NCBI GenBank assembly: GCA_963724065.1
Contig: CAVRTB010000002.1
Location: 434,001-498,000 of the forward strand
Origin: DASRIA01 sp963724065
GTDB taxonomy: Bacteria; Actinomycetota; Thermoleophilia; Solirubrobacterales; JBBDJG01
Direction: 5' to 3'
Length of the DNA: 64,000 bases
Made by a program: the position numbers and the translations under genes. The notes beneath the pieces are model-generated. The model saw only the letters and a list, made by a program, of their open reading frames with translations, was not told the DNA's origin and ran no database searches. Shown here piece after piece: positions 42,936 through 53,119 of this stretch (its first letter is position 1; every line of letters begins with the position of its first letter).

Positions 42936-43748
42936 GTGCCCAACTACATCTGCGCTACCTGCGGGGTGCAATACGCCGACACCGTCCTGCCGCCGGAGCG
43001 CTGCACGATCTGCGAAGACGAGCGGCAGTACGTCGCGCGGGACGGCCAGCGCTGGACCACGCTGAACGAGCTGCAGGCCGGCCACAAGAATCAGCTCGAC
43101 GTCGAGGGGCCGGAGCTCATCAGCATCGGCACCGAGCCCAGGTTCGCCATCGGCCAGCGGGCCCTGCACGTCCGAGCCTCCGGCGGCAACATCCTCTGGG
43201 ATTCCATCAGCCTGATCGATGACCGGAGCGTGAACGCGGTGCAGGCTCTGGGCGGCGTGTCGGCGATCGCAATATCCCACCCGCATTACTACTCGGCCAT
43301 GGTGGAATGGAGTCGCGCCCTCGGCGACGTGCCGGTGTATCTCCACGCGGCCGACGGCGAGTGGGTGATGCGTCCCCATCCCACCCTGGTCTTCTGGCAG
43401 GGCGACAGCTATCAGCTGGCGCCCGGGCTCACCCTGATCCGGGTCGGCGGCCACTTTCCCGGCGGAACGGTGCTGCACTGGGCCGGGGGAGCCCAGGGAA
43501 AAGGCGCCCTGCTCACCGGCGATGTGATCCAGGTTGGAAAGGACCGGAAGACGGTGAGCTTCATGTACAGTTACCCGAACTACATCCCGCTCAACGCCTC
43601 CGCTGTTCGCCGTATCGTGGACGCGGTCGAGCCGTTTGCCTTCGACCAGTTGTATGGGGCCTGGTTCGGTCAGAACATTCTGGGCGACGCGAAGCAGGTG
43701 CTCCACCGGTCGGCCGAACGATACATGGCCGCCATCACCGATGGATAA
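42936..43748 (+). CDS. Metallo-beta-lactamase-fold hydrolase with N-terminal rubredoxin-like zinc knuckle
   Basis: 270 residues from GTG 42936. Residues 1 to about 35 hold two cysteine pairs (YICATCGVQYAD and RCTICEDERQ) of rubredoxin-like or zinc-ribbon type. The MBL part follows: SISLIDDRSV, a variant metal loop ISHPHYYSAMVEWSRAL (H-x-H-Y instead of HxHxDH), VGGHFPGGTVLHW and LTGDVIQVG. Loss of the second Asp/His pair argues for an altered metal site. Function unknown. Confidence 0.65.
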   Translation: MPNYICATCGVQYADTVLPPERCTICEDERQYVARDGQRWTTLNELQAGHKNQLDVEGPELISIGTEPRFAIGQRALHVRASGGNILWDSISLIDDRSVNAVQALGGVSAIAISHPHYYSAMVEWSRALGDVPVYLHAADGEWVMRPHPTLVFWQGDSYQLAPGLTLIRVGGHFPGGTVLHWAGGAQGKGALLTGDVIQVGKDRKTVSFMYSYPNYIPLNASAVRRIVDAVEPFAFDQLYGAWFGQNILGDAKQVLHRSAERYMAAITDG

Positions 43749-43774
43749 CCGCGTCATAGGACAACGCGCCCGAC

Positions 43775-46495
43775 ATGACGGATGATCAGAGCATAACCGC
43801 CTTACCCCACCGCGGTGGATCGGCATTGGCGGTGGACCTCCGGCGCGCGCGTGCCGCCAAGCGACGTGATGAGAGAGCGGCCCAGCCGGTCCAGCCGGCG
43901 CCGGCGCGCAGGCAGTCGCCCATCATTAACTGCGCCAACCGCGAGCCGGTCGATTGCGTCCGCGAATGGTTCGCCACCGAGGGCTGGACACCGTTCGAGT
44001 TCCAGGAGGAGGTCTGGCAGTCCTACCTCGCCGGCGAGAGCGGACTGATCCACGCGGCGACGGGTACGGGTAAAACCTACGCGGCCTTGATGGGGCCGAT
44101 CCTGGAATGGATCAGGGACTATCCAGCGGCGAAGCGGGGAAGCGGGGAGGCGGGTAAGCAACGCGCTTCAGCACCCCTCCGCGTGCTCTGGGTAACTCCT
44201 CTCAGGGCCTTGGCTGCGGACACCGAGGACGCCCTCCGCGCACCGATCGAAGACCTTGGCCTCCCCTGGACCGTCGAGACCCGCACCGGCGATACGGCCC
44301 CGGCAATTCGAGCGCGCCAGAGCAGGCGCCTTCCCACCGCACTCGTCACCACCCCCGAAAGCCTGGCCCTGCTCCTCTCCCGGGGGGACGCGGCCGGCGT
44401 CTTCGACCACCTCGAGCTGGTGGTGGTGGACGAGTGGCATGAGCTGATGGCCTCGAAGCGGGGCGTGCAGGTGGAGCTGGCGTTGGCCCGGCTTCGTCGC
44501 TGGCGCCCCGCCCTCCGCACCTGGGGGCTCTCCGCCACGCTGGGGAATCTCGACGTCGCGCGCGACACCCTTCTGGGTGTAGGCCCGCACCCTTCGGCAA
44601 GCTCAGGGCAGGCTAGGGCGGGCCCCGGCCGCATCATCCGGGGATTGGTCCCCAAGGCCCTGAAGATCGATTCCCTCATTCCCGAGACCGTCGAGCGGTT
44701 CCCCTGGTCGGGCCAGATCGGCCTCCGCATGGTGCCCGACGTGGTCCGCGCGATCGAGGAAGGCAAGACGACGCTGGTGTTCACCAACACCCGCGCCACG
44801 GCGGAGCTCTGGTTCCAGGCCCTGCTCGCCGCCTGCCCCGACTGGGCCGGCGTGATCGCCCTGCACCACGGCTCCATGGACCGCAATACCCGCGAATGGG
44901 TGGAAGACGGCATTCGCGATGGCCGGCTTCGCTGCGTGGTCTGCACCTCCACCCTCGACCTCGGCGTAGACTTCACGCCGGTGGACCGGGTGCTCCAGGT
45001 CGGAAGCCCGAAAGCAGTGGGACGGCTGATTCAGCGCGCCGGGCGGAGCGGGCACCAGCCGGGCGCGGTCAGCCGGCTCACCTGCGTTCCGGTCAACGCG
45101 CTGGAGCTACTGGACGTGGCCGCCGCCCGCGACGCGCTGGACGCCGGCGCGATCGAGTCCCGGCCACCGGTCGAGCAGGCTCTGGATCTGCTGGCACAGC
45201 ACGCGGTCACCATCGCGGTGGGAGGCGGCTTCCGTCCCGAGGAGCTGCTGGCCGAGGTGCGCACCACGCGCGCGTTCCGGAATCTCACCGACGCCGAGTG
45301 GCGCTGGGTCATGGATTTCGTCTCCCGCGGCGGCCAGGCGCTCGGCGCGTACCCGGAGTACAACAAGGTGGTCGAGCGCGACGGGCTCTACGTCATTCGA
45401 GACCGGATGGCCGCCATGCGGCACCGGATGTCCATCGGCACTATCGTCAGCGAAGCGGCGATGACGGTGAAGTTCGTCCGGGGGAAGACCATCGGCACGG
45501 TGGAGGAGGCCTTCATCGCCCGCCTTCGCCCCGGGGATGTCTTCACCTTCGCGGGGCGACGGCTGAAATTCGTCCGGGTGCGGGACATGACGGCGTGGGT
45601 CCGGACGTCCAACGAGACGACGTCGGTCGTCCCCCATTGGACCGGAGCCCGGCTGGCGCTCTCGCCCGAGCTCGCGGCCGCGGTGCGGGGGAAGCTGGAC
45701 CAGGCGCGCTGCGGTGTGTTCGAGGGCGCGGAAATGGAGGCAGTGCGGCCGATCCTGGAGCTCCAGGCCAAGTGGTCGCGGCTGCCGGCGCCGGACGAGC
45801 TGCTGGTCGAGCGGGTCCGCACCCGCGAGGGGCACCACCTCTTCTTTTATCCGGTGGAAGGAAGGCTGGTCCACGAGGGTCTGGCCGCGCTCTTTGCCTA
45901 CCGGCTGGCCCAGCTCGGACCCATCACGTTCACGCTGGCGGCCAACGACTATGGCTTCGAGCTGCTGTCGTCCGACCCGGCTCGCCTGGAGGAAGCGCTG
46001 GAGGCGGGGCTGGTCTCGCCGGAGAACCTCCTGCACGATATCCCTGCCAGCCTGAACGCGGCCGAGCTGGCTCGGCGCCAGTTCCGGGAGATCGCGCGGG
46101 TCGCCGGGCTTATCTTCCAGGGGTATCCCGGCAGCAACAAGAGTGTGAAGCAGGTCCAGGCCTCGAGCGGGTTGCTCTACGACGTGTTCGCCCGGTACGA
46201 TCCGGAGAACCTCCTCCTGTTCCAGGCCCACCGTGAGGTGTTGGAGCGCCAGCTGGAACGGAGCCGGCTGGGCCGGACCCTGGAGCGGCTCGCCGGCGGA
46301 AGAGTGGTGGTCAGCGACGTCGAGCGCCCCACCCCGCTTGCGTTTGCGCTGCTGGTGGACCGGGCCCGGGAGCAGGTCAGCTCGGAGAAGTTCCTCGATC
46401 GGGTGCGGCGGCTGGCGGCGCCGCTGGAGCGGGCGGCGGACAGGGGTAACGGCAGCATTCGATTCGGACGCGGAGGCGGCAGGGGTTTTCGATGA
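43775..46495 (+). CDS. Ligase-associated DEXH-box helicase (Lhr-like)
   Basis: 906 residues. Helicase domain 1 has Walker A in ATGTGKTYAALMG (about 95 to 107) and the DEWH box in VVVDEWHELMAS; domain 2 has TLVFTNTRATAELWFQ, STLDLGVDFTPVD and GRLIQRAGRSGHQPG. A long Lhr-type C-terminal region completes it. It is the helicase member of the ligase-associated DNA damage set. Two short in-frame inserts sit in it: AAKRGSGEAGKQRASAP (44,127 to 44,165) with an 8-base tandem repeat, and HPSASSGQARAGP (44,588 to 44,620) coded by a REP-like motif. The first 45 residues may not be genuine. Confidence 0.88.
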   Translation: MTDDQSITALPHRGGSALAVDLRRARAAKRRDERAAQPVQPAPARRQSPIINCANREPVDCVREWFATEGWTPFEFQEEVWQSYLAGESGLIHAATGTGKTYAALMGPILEWIRDYPAAKRGSGEAGKQRASAPLRVLWVTPLRALAADTEDALRAPIEDLGLPWTVETRTGDTAPAIRARQSRRLPTALVTTPESLALLLSRGDAAGVFDHLELVVVDEWHELMASKRGVQVELALARLRRWRPALRTWGLSATLGNLDVARDTLLGVGPHPSASSGQARAGPGRIIRGLVPKALKIDSLIPETVERFPWSGQIGLRMVPDVVRAIEEGKTTLVFTNTRATAELWFQALLAACPDWAGVIALHHGSMDRNTREWVEDGIRDGRLRCVVCTSTLDLGVDFTPVDRVLQVGSPKAVGRLIQRAGRSGHQPGAVSRLTCVPVNALELLDVAAARDALDAGAIESRPPVEQALDLLAQHAVTIAVGGGFRPEELLAEVRTTRAFRNLTDAEWRWVMDFVSRGGQALGAYPEYNKVVERDGLYVIRDRMAAMRHRMSIGTIVSEAAMTVKFVRGKTIGTVEEAFIARLRPGDVFTFAGRRLKFVRVRDMTAWVRTSNETTSVVPHWTGARLALSPELAAAVRGKLDQARCGVFEGAEMEAVRPILELQAKWSRLPAPDELLVERVRTREGHHLFFYPVEGRLVHEGLAALFAYRLAQLGPITFTLAANDYGFELLSSDPARLEEALEAGLVSPENLLHDIPASLNAAELARRQFREIARVAGLIFQGYPGSNKSVKQVQASSGLLYDVFARYDPENLLLFQAHREVLERQLERSRLGRTLERLAGGRVVVSDVERPTPLAFALLVDRAREQVSSEKFLDRVRRLAAPLERAADRGNGSIRFGRGGGRGFR
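44132..44155. repeat. Octamer repeat AAGCGGGG within the helicase gene
   Basis: AAGCGGGG at 44,132 and 44,140, with AGGCGGGT at 44,148, in frame within the helicase reading frame between motifs that are normally close together. Homologous helicases would normally lack this charged, glycine-rich stretch, by family comparison from memory. Confidence 0.5.
44590..44612. repeat. REP-like motif inside the helicase gene
   Basis: CCCTTCGGCAAGCTCAGGGC followed by AGG is the common CCCTTCGACAAGCTCAGGGCAGG-type interspersed palindrome. It encodes PSASSGQA in frame between the helicase core domains. Confidence 0.55.
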
Positions 46496-47217
46496 GCGAT
46501 GTGAGTCTGACACTGGCGGGCGAGCAGGTGCGCCTGATGAGCGAGCGGGCGCTCTATTGGCCCGGCACCAGCACGCTGGTGGTGGCCGACCTGCACTGGG
46601 GCAAGGCCTCCACCTTCCGCGCGGCGGGGATCCCTATCCCCATCGGCACCACCAGCGACGACCTGGCCCGGCTCGACAGCGCGCTGCAAAGGACTGGTGC
46701 CCGCCGGATGGTGGTGCTGGGCGACCTCTTTCACGCCAAGGCCGGACGAGTCGCCTCCCATACGCTTGCCGAGCTCCGGCGGTGGCGGAGCATGGCCGGC
46801 ACGTTCGAGATTCTTCTTGTCCGCGGCAACCATGACCGGCACGCCGGCGACCCGCCGAAGGATCTCCAGATCAACTGCGTGAACGCCCCGGCCTTCGTCC
46901 CGCCGTTTGTCTTCCGCCACGAGCCGGTGGACGAGGAGGGGGCGTACGGACTCGCGGGACATGTGCACCCGGCCATCACGCTCGTCGGCCGAGGGCTTCA
47001 GCGCGAGAGCCTGCCCTGCTTTCTCGTCGGCCAGCACCGCATGATCCTGCCCGCTTTCGGCAGCTTCACCGGATCCGGCGTCGTGCATCCGGCTCCCGGC
47101 GAGCGGACGTTCGTGCTGGCGGAGGACGAGGTGCTGGAGGTGACGGAGCCGGTGGACCTGGGGCCGACCGCGTATCCGACGATGCTGCACGAGCTGTCGG
47201 AGACGGACCGGCGCTAG
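46492..47217 (+). CDS. pdeM: Ligase-associated DNA damage response endonuclease PdeM
   Basis: 241 residues of the calcineurin-like phosphoesterase fold: LVVADLHWGKASTFRAAG, VVLGDLFHAKAGR, LLVRGNHDRHAG and GLAGHVHPAITL give the two-metal site. PdeM is the fourth member of the ligase-associated DNA repair set with the helicase just upstream; starts overlap by four bases (ATGA). Complete and in frame. Confidence 0.9.
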   Translation: MSDVSLTLAGEQVRLMSERALYWPGTSTLVVADLHWGKASTFRAAGIPIPIGTTSDDLARLDSALQRTGARRMVVLGDLFHAKAGRVASHTLAELRRWRSMAGTFEILLVRGNHDRHAGDPPKDLQINCVNAPAFVPPFVFRHEPVDEEGAYGLAGHVHPAITLVGRGLQRESLPCFLVGQHRMILPAFGSFTGSGVVHPAPGERTFVLAEDEVLEVTEPVDLGPTAYPTMLHELSETDRR

Positions 47218-47371
47218 GACCGAGCCCCTACCGTCGAGCTCTCGAGGTTTCGCCTGTGCGACACCTGCCCCATATTCAACTGTTCCGAATACGATCTTCT
47301 GGAGCTCCTCCACAGACCGGCCCCGACCTGACCCTGCGGTTCGCGATCGTTCCTGATCGAGGGGAGGTAAC

Positions 47372-47631
47372 ATGGCGCGCCTGTTCTGGTTTTGCTCATG
47401 GCGGCCTTTGTGGCACTGATAGTGACCGGGGCATCCTGGGCGATGGCGTATAGCAGCGTCGGCACTTTGCTGGGCGCCCCCCCTCCCCATATGGGAACCC
47501 AGCACACCAGCATCCAGTGGCACGGTCTGTCCCGGCTCCGGGAGGAGCCCCCCGTATGGCGGTTTGCCTTTGGTCCGACCCGGATCCCAGGGGCCGAGTC
47601 CGTCCGCATTTACGTCAACCCCCTGGGGAAG
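47372..47631 (+). pseudogene. Hypothetical membrane-anchored protein, frameshifted and cut at join
   Basis: GGGGAGG lies six bases upstream of ATG 47372 (MARLFW). After a T-run at 47,388 to 47,391 the frame must move by one base to continue as LLMAAFVALIVTGASWAMAY, a signal anchor, then HMGTQHTSIQWHGLSRL to about 47,630, where similarity to block B composition ends. No family recognised. The continuation in the next block belongs to a different protein (DUF1194). Confidence 0.45.
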
Positions 47632-47640
47632 GTCGCGCAG
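47626..47640. other. Probable artificial join between blocks B and C
   Basis: The unidentified membrane protein on the left is fused without any start codon to the middle of a DUF1194 protein (SITNDEFQLQRQGY) on the right, and codon style changes from Gemmatimonadota-like to Sphingomonas-like. No mobile-element signature is present. Confidence 0.7.
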
Positions 47641-47989
47641 CATCACCAACGACGAGTTCCAGCTCCAGCGGCAGGGCTATGCCAAGGCGATCGCCAATCC
47701 CGACGTCGTGCATGCGATCCAGGCCGGCACCAACGGCGCGATCGCGCTGACCTTCGTCGAATGGGCCGACGCCGACCAGCAGCAAATCGTCGTCGATTGG
47801 CAGATCATCAAGGATCCCGCGTCGGCCAAAGCTTTCACCGATACGCTCCTCGCCGCACCGCGCGCTTTCTTCGGCCGTACCTCGATCAGCGCCGCGCTCG
47901 ATTTCGCCATGGCACGGCTCAAAGTGAGCAATGTCAAAGCCGAGCGCCAGGTGATCGATGTTTCCGGCGACGGCACAAACAATGCCGGC
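47632..47989 (+). pseudogene. DUF1194 (von Willebrand A-like) protein fragment
   Basis: About 119 residues from the middle of a DUF1194 exported protein, beginning at the MIDAS-like SITNDEFQLQRQGYAKAI (the preceding DVS of the metal site is missing) and passing through ALTFVEWADADQQQ and SISAALDFAMARL to VIDVSGDGTNNAGRS. Both ends are absent. The 5-prime end is at the block join and the 3-prime end merges in frame with an unrelated MBL-fold protein, so it cannot be functional as read. Confidence 0.6.
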
Positions 47990-48834
47990 CGCTCGCTCGA
48001 CAATTCGCGCACCGAGGCGCTGGTGCGAGTCACGCGGATGATCGGCACGCATTTCCATCCCGACCATATCGGGCTCGCCGGCTGGATGTGCGACCATCAC
48101 GCCGCGCCGCTATGGATGACGCGCGGCGAGTGGCTGACCGCGCAGATGCTGGTCGCCGACGCGCGGGCCGAAACGCCCGCGCGAGGTCAGCGACTATCGC
48201 CACGCCGCGGGCTGGTCGGCCGAGCAGATCGAGATCGCGGCGCAGCATGGCTGGGCCAATTTCGGGCGGATCGTGCGGCCGATGCCGATGTCGTACCGCC
48301 GGATGATCGACGGCGAGACGATCGAGATCGGCGGGCGCGGCTGGCGCGTGATCGTCGGGTCGGGGCACAGCCCGGAACATGCCTGCCTGCTCGACGAGGC
48401 GCGCGGGCGTGTTCATCGCGGGCGACCAGGTGTTGCCGCGGATCAGCCCCAACGTGTCGGTCGGGATCACCGAGCCGGAGGCCGACGCGCTGGGCGAATG
48501 GTTCGCCTCGATCGCCAAGCTGAAGCGCGAGGTGCCGCGCCGACGTGCTGACGCTGCCCGGGCATGGCGACCCGTTCACCGGGCTGCACACGCGGCTCGA
48601 CGCGATGGACCGCGAGCATCGCGAACGGCTCGACGAGCTCGAAGCGTTCGTCGCGGCCGAACCGCGCCGCGTCGTCGATTGCTTCGGCCGCCTGTTCCGC
48701 CGCGCGATCGGGCAGGACATGCTCGGCATGGCGACCGGCGAGGCGATGGCGCATTTGCGGCGGCTAGAGGTCGAGGGCCGCGCGGTGCGCGAGACGGGCG
48801 AGGATGGCGTTTGGCGGTGGCGGGGCGGCTCTAG
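47990..48834 (+). pseudogene. MBL-fold metallo-hydrolase, N-terminally truncated and frameshifted
   Basis: From about 48,030 the frame gives TRMIGTHFHPDHIGLAGWM (HxHxDH metal site), GWSAEQIEIAAQHGWANFGR, SGHSPEHACLLDEA, FIAGDQVLPRISPNVSVGIT and LTLPGHGDPFTGLHTRLDAM, a conserved sphingomonad MBL protein whose first 60 or so residues are missing. Single-base insertions near 48,183, 48,404 and 48,537 each shift the frame. The stop is uncertain (TAG at 48,832 if a final shift is assumed). Confidence 0.65.
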
Positions 48835-48843
48835 ACTAGGTTT

Positions 48844-48857
48844 CGATTCTAGAATCG
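48844..48857. promoter_or_regulatory. Perfect 14-bp palindrome
   Basis: CGATTCTAGAATCG is a perfect palindrome, 17 bases before the dienelactone-hydrolase-like ATG at 48,874. It is a candidate operator for that gene, or the tail of the upstream gene. Confidence 0.3.
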
Positions 48858-48873
48858 CCGGGGGGCGACTCGC

Positions 48874-49766
48874 ATGGGAGAGACACCGATGTGCGACGAA
48901 CAGACCGCCGACGATAACGACCGCTTCCTCGCCAGCGTGCATCCCTCGCGGCGGCAGTTCGGGACGCTGGCGGGCGTCGCCGGGCTGATGGCGATGATGC
49001 CGGTCCCGGCCAACGCCGCGACGATCAAGGGGCGCGACGTTGCGATCAAGACCGCCGACGGCACTTGCGACGCCTATTTCGTCGCGCCGGCCGACGGGCA
49101 AGCATCCCGGCGTGCTGATCTGGCCCGACATCATGGGGCTGCGCCCCGCGTTCCGGCAGATGGCCGACCGGCTGGCGCAGTCGGGCTATGCCGTGCTGGT
49201 GGTCAATCAATTCTACCGCTCGATCAAATCGCCGTTCCTCACCACCGGCGAGTCGTTCGACCAGCCCGCGGTGCGCGCGCGGATCATGCCGTGGACCAAG
49301 CTGCTGAGCGCCGACAGGACGTTGCGCGACGCGACTGCGCTTCACGACGTGCTCGATAAGCAGAAGGAGGTCGACACCAAGCGCGGGCATGGCGACGACC
49401 GGCTATTGCATGGGCGGGCCGATGGTGTTCCGCACCGCCGACCGTGCGTCGCGGGCGGGTGCGCGCGGGGGCGACCTTCCACGGCGGCGGCCTGGTCGGC
49501 GACAAGCCCGACAGCCCGCAACAAGCTGATCCCACAGATGAAGGCGAGCTACCTGATCGCGATCGCCGAGAACGACGATGCGCGCGCGCCGGGCGACAAG
49601 GACGTGCTCAAGGCCGCGTTCGCCGCCGCCAAGCTGCCCGCCGAGATCGAGGTCTATGCGGGCACGATGCACGGCTGGTGCCCGCCCGACAGCCGGGTCT
49701 ACAACGCCGCGCAGGCGGAGAAGGCGTGGGCGCCGGATGCTCGCGCTGTTCCAAAAGGCGCTCTGA
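48874..49766 (+). pseudogene. Dienelactone hydrolase family protein, five frameshifts
   Basis: Tat-type leader (SRRQFGTLAGVAGLMAMM) then an alpha/beta hydrolase of the dienelactone hydrolase type: VLIWPDIMGLRPAFRQMADR, the nucleophile elbow GYCMGG (about 49,405), TFHGGGLVGDKPDSP and the histidine region YAGTMHGWCPPDS. Single-base insertions near 49,098, 49,386, 49,440, 49,518 and 49,732 break the frame; removing them gives a full-length protein of about 295 residues ending LALFQKAL. All are extra bases next to an identical neighbour, as in sequencing error. Confidence 0.7.
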
Positions 49767-49847
49767 CTCAACGTGTTAGCATCGCGGCGTTGATTGCGCT
49801 TGCATTGTTGGATTAAGTTTGTTCCCTATTTGTTCAGGAGAGAGATC

Positions 49848-50472
49848 ATGAGCGACCTGATCCTTTACACCAATCCGCAATCGCGCGGCCGGATCGTGCG
49901 CTGGGCGCTGGAGGAAGTCGGCGCGGACTATGAGGTCCGCGTGATGAACTATGCCGACAGCATGAAGGCGGACGACTATCTCGCGGTCAATCCGATGGGC
50001 AAGGTTCCGGCGATCGAGCACAAGGGCAAGGTCGTGACCGAATGCGCGGCGATCTGCGCGTATCTGGGCGATGCGTTTCCCGATGCCGGCCTCGCGCCCG
50101 CGCCCGCCGACCGCGCCGATTATTACCGCTGGCTGTTCTTCGCCGCGGGGCCGGTCGAGGCGGCGGTGACCAACAACAATGCGGGGTTCATTCCGTCGGC
50201 GGATCAGGGCCGGATGTTCGGATACGGCAGCTACGATCAGGCGATCGACGTGCTCGAACAAGCGGTGTCGCGCAACGACTACATCGCCGGCGACGCGTTC
50301 ACGATGGCCGACGTCTATGTCGGCAGCCAGGTGATCTGGGGCACGCAGTTCGGGACGATCCCGAAGCGCGACGCCTTCGCGGCCTATGCCGAGCGGTTGA
50401 CAGGCGCGTGACGCCTACAAGCGCGGCAACGAACTCGACGACCAGTTGCAGGCGACCAACCAGATCGCGTGA
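49848..50472 (+). CDS. Glutathione S-transferase family protein, one frameshift
   Basis: Thioredoxin-like N-domain (MSDLILYTNPQSRGRIVRWA, PMGKVPAIEHKGKVVTECAA with the cis-Pro and the ES/EC glutathione site) and an all-helical C-domain (DYIAGDAFTMADVYVGSQV). An extra base near 50,403 makes a premature stop at 50,409; corrected, the protein ends DDQLQATNQIA at 50,472 with about 207 residues. Conjugates or isomerises electrophiles; substrate unknown. Confidence 0.85.
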
Positions 50473-50490
50473 GCGGAGCCGGGAGGGGGC

Positions 50491-51238
50491 ATGGGATTCT
50501 ACAAGGACGATGCGACGCTGAAGGCCGCGGCGCTGGCGCCGAAGAAAGCCGATCAAGGCCTTGCCGCCGGCGGGCACGACGCTGGGCAGCGTCGCGCGCA
50601 GCTACAATGCGATCGGCGGGTTGGTCGACCGGCTGGGCGCGGTGACGGGGATCGAGACGATTGCCGCGCTGGCGGTGTGGATGGTCGAAAGCGGCGGGCG
50701 GCCGTTCACTCCGGGCAAGCCGGTGATGCGGTTCGAGAACCATGTGTTCTGGGATCGCTGGGGGTGTGACCATCGTGTGACCTTCGACGCGCATTTCGTG
50801 TTCGGCGGGCACGGCGCCGGCGGCAAGCGCTGGGAAAACCACAAGTGGCGCGAGAAGGCCGGGGACGCCTGGGCGAGCTTCCACGGCGACCAGGCCAAGG
50901 AATACGACACCTATCATTTCGCCCGGACGCTGTCGGGGGTCGAGCTCGCCGCGCAATCGGCGAGTTGGGGCGGGACGCAGGTGATGGGGTTCAACCATGC
51001 GCTGATCGGCTATGCCTCGGCGTTCGACATGGTCAACGCGTTCGCCCGCGACTTGCGCTGGCAAGTGCTGGGGTTCTTCGACTTCTGCCGCTCGGCGGGG
51101 CTGGTCGACGAGATCAAGGCGCACGACTGGGTCAAGTTCGGCGACGGCTATAACGGCGCGGGCGGCGGCGCGGCCTATGGGCCGAAGCTCAAGGCGATCT
51201 ACGATCTGAAGAAGGCGTTCGACGCGCTGCCGCGCTGA
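50491..51238 (+). CDS. N-acetylmuramidase-domain protein (DUF3380), one frameshift
   Basis: A lysozyme-type domain of the N-acetylmuramidase family, recognised by RFENHVFWDRWG, FDAHFVFGGHGAGGKRWENH, SGVELAAQSASWGGTQVMGFNH and AFARDLRWQVLGFFDFCRSAG. The first 23 residues (MGFYKDDATLKAAALAPKKA) are in another frame, separated by an extra G near 50,557. No signal peptide is visible. It can cleave peptidoglycan glycan strands; phage-type endolysins share the domain, so prophage origin is possible though no phage genes are adjacent. Confidence 0.75.
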
Positions 51239-51249
51239 GCTTGCGAGCG

Positions 51250-51511
51250 TCAGCCGCGATTCATCCTGATCACAGGGAATGTCGCGATACGTGTGATCGC
51301 TTGCGTGCGCGACTGTCGCGCCGATCCGCGTTCGGCCGGATGGCGTCCGAATAGCGGTAGCGCGTCCGGCAAATCCGCCATCACCGCGTCGCGTTCGGCC
51401 GGCGTCATGCTCGTCCAGCGCGCGATCTCGTCGATGTGCGGCGGCAGCCCTCGCAATGCCGGTCCTTGCCGATCGGCAGATGTTGACGCACGGGCTGGCG
51501 ATCGCCTGCAC
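51250..51511 (-). CDS. DUF1289 small protein, two frameshifts
   Basis: From GTG 51511 the product would read QAIASPCVNIC, PIGKDRHCEGC and then HIDEIARWTSMTPAERDAVM, the Fe/Zn-binding-like CxxxC...CxxC pattern of DUF1289 followed by the RWTSMTPAER motif. Two bases appear missing (near 51,474 and 51,437), so three frames must be joined. Corrected length is about 87 residues. Function unknown. It lies downstream of the helicase on the same strand. Confidence 0.6.
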
Positions 51512-51552
51512 CGGGACGATGCTGATGAAATCGGGCAGCGACACGCGCGAAA

Positions 51553-52988
<1,436 letters not shown>

Positions 52989-53119
52989 GTGAATTCCGGA
53001 AAAAAATGGGCGCGCGCAGGTGCACCGCGCACAGCGTCAGCGCGCTTGCCGATCAGGGCCGAATTGTCAAGGTTTGCGCGTTGTTTGCAGATGCGCAGAA
53101 GGGCGCATCTGACGCGGTG

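Noticed and set aside
9200..47640. Gene transfer between phyla as explanation for the mixed content
   Set aside because: Both boundaries cut genes midway without mobile elements, and each block has its own consistent style for tens of kilobases. Joining of unrelated sequences explains it better.
50491..51238. Prophage remnant
   Set aside because: A muramidase domain alone is not evidence; no capsid, terminase, holin or other phage gene lies nearby and the integrase is 7 kb away beside a tRNA.
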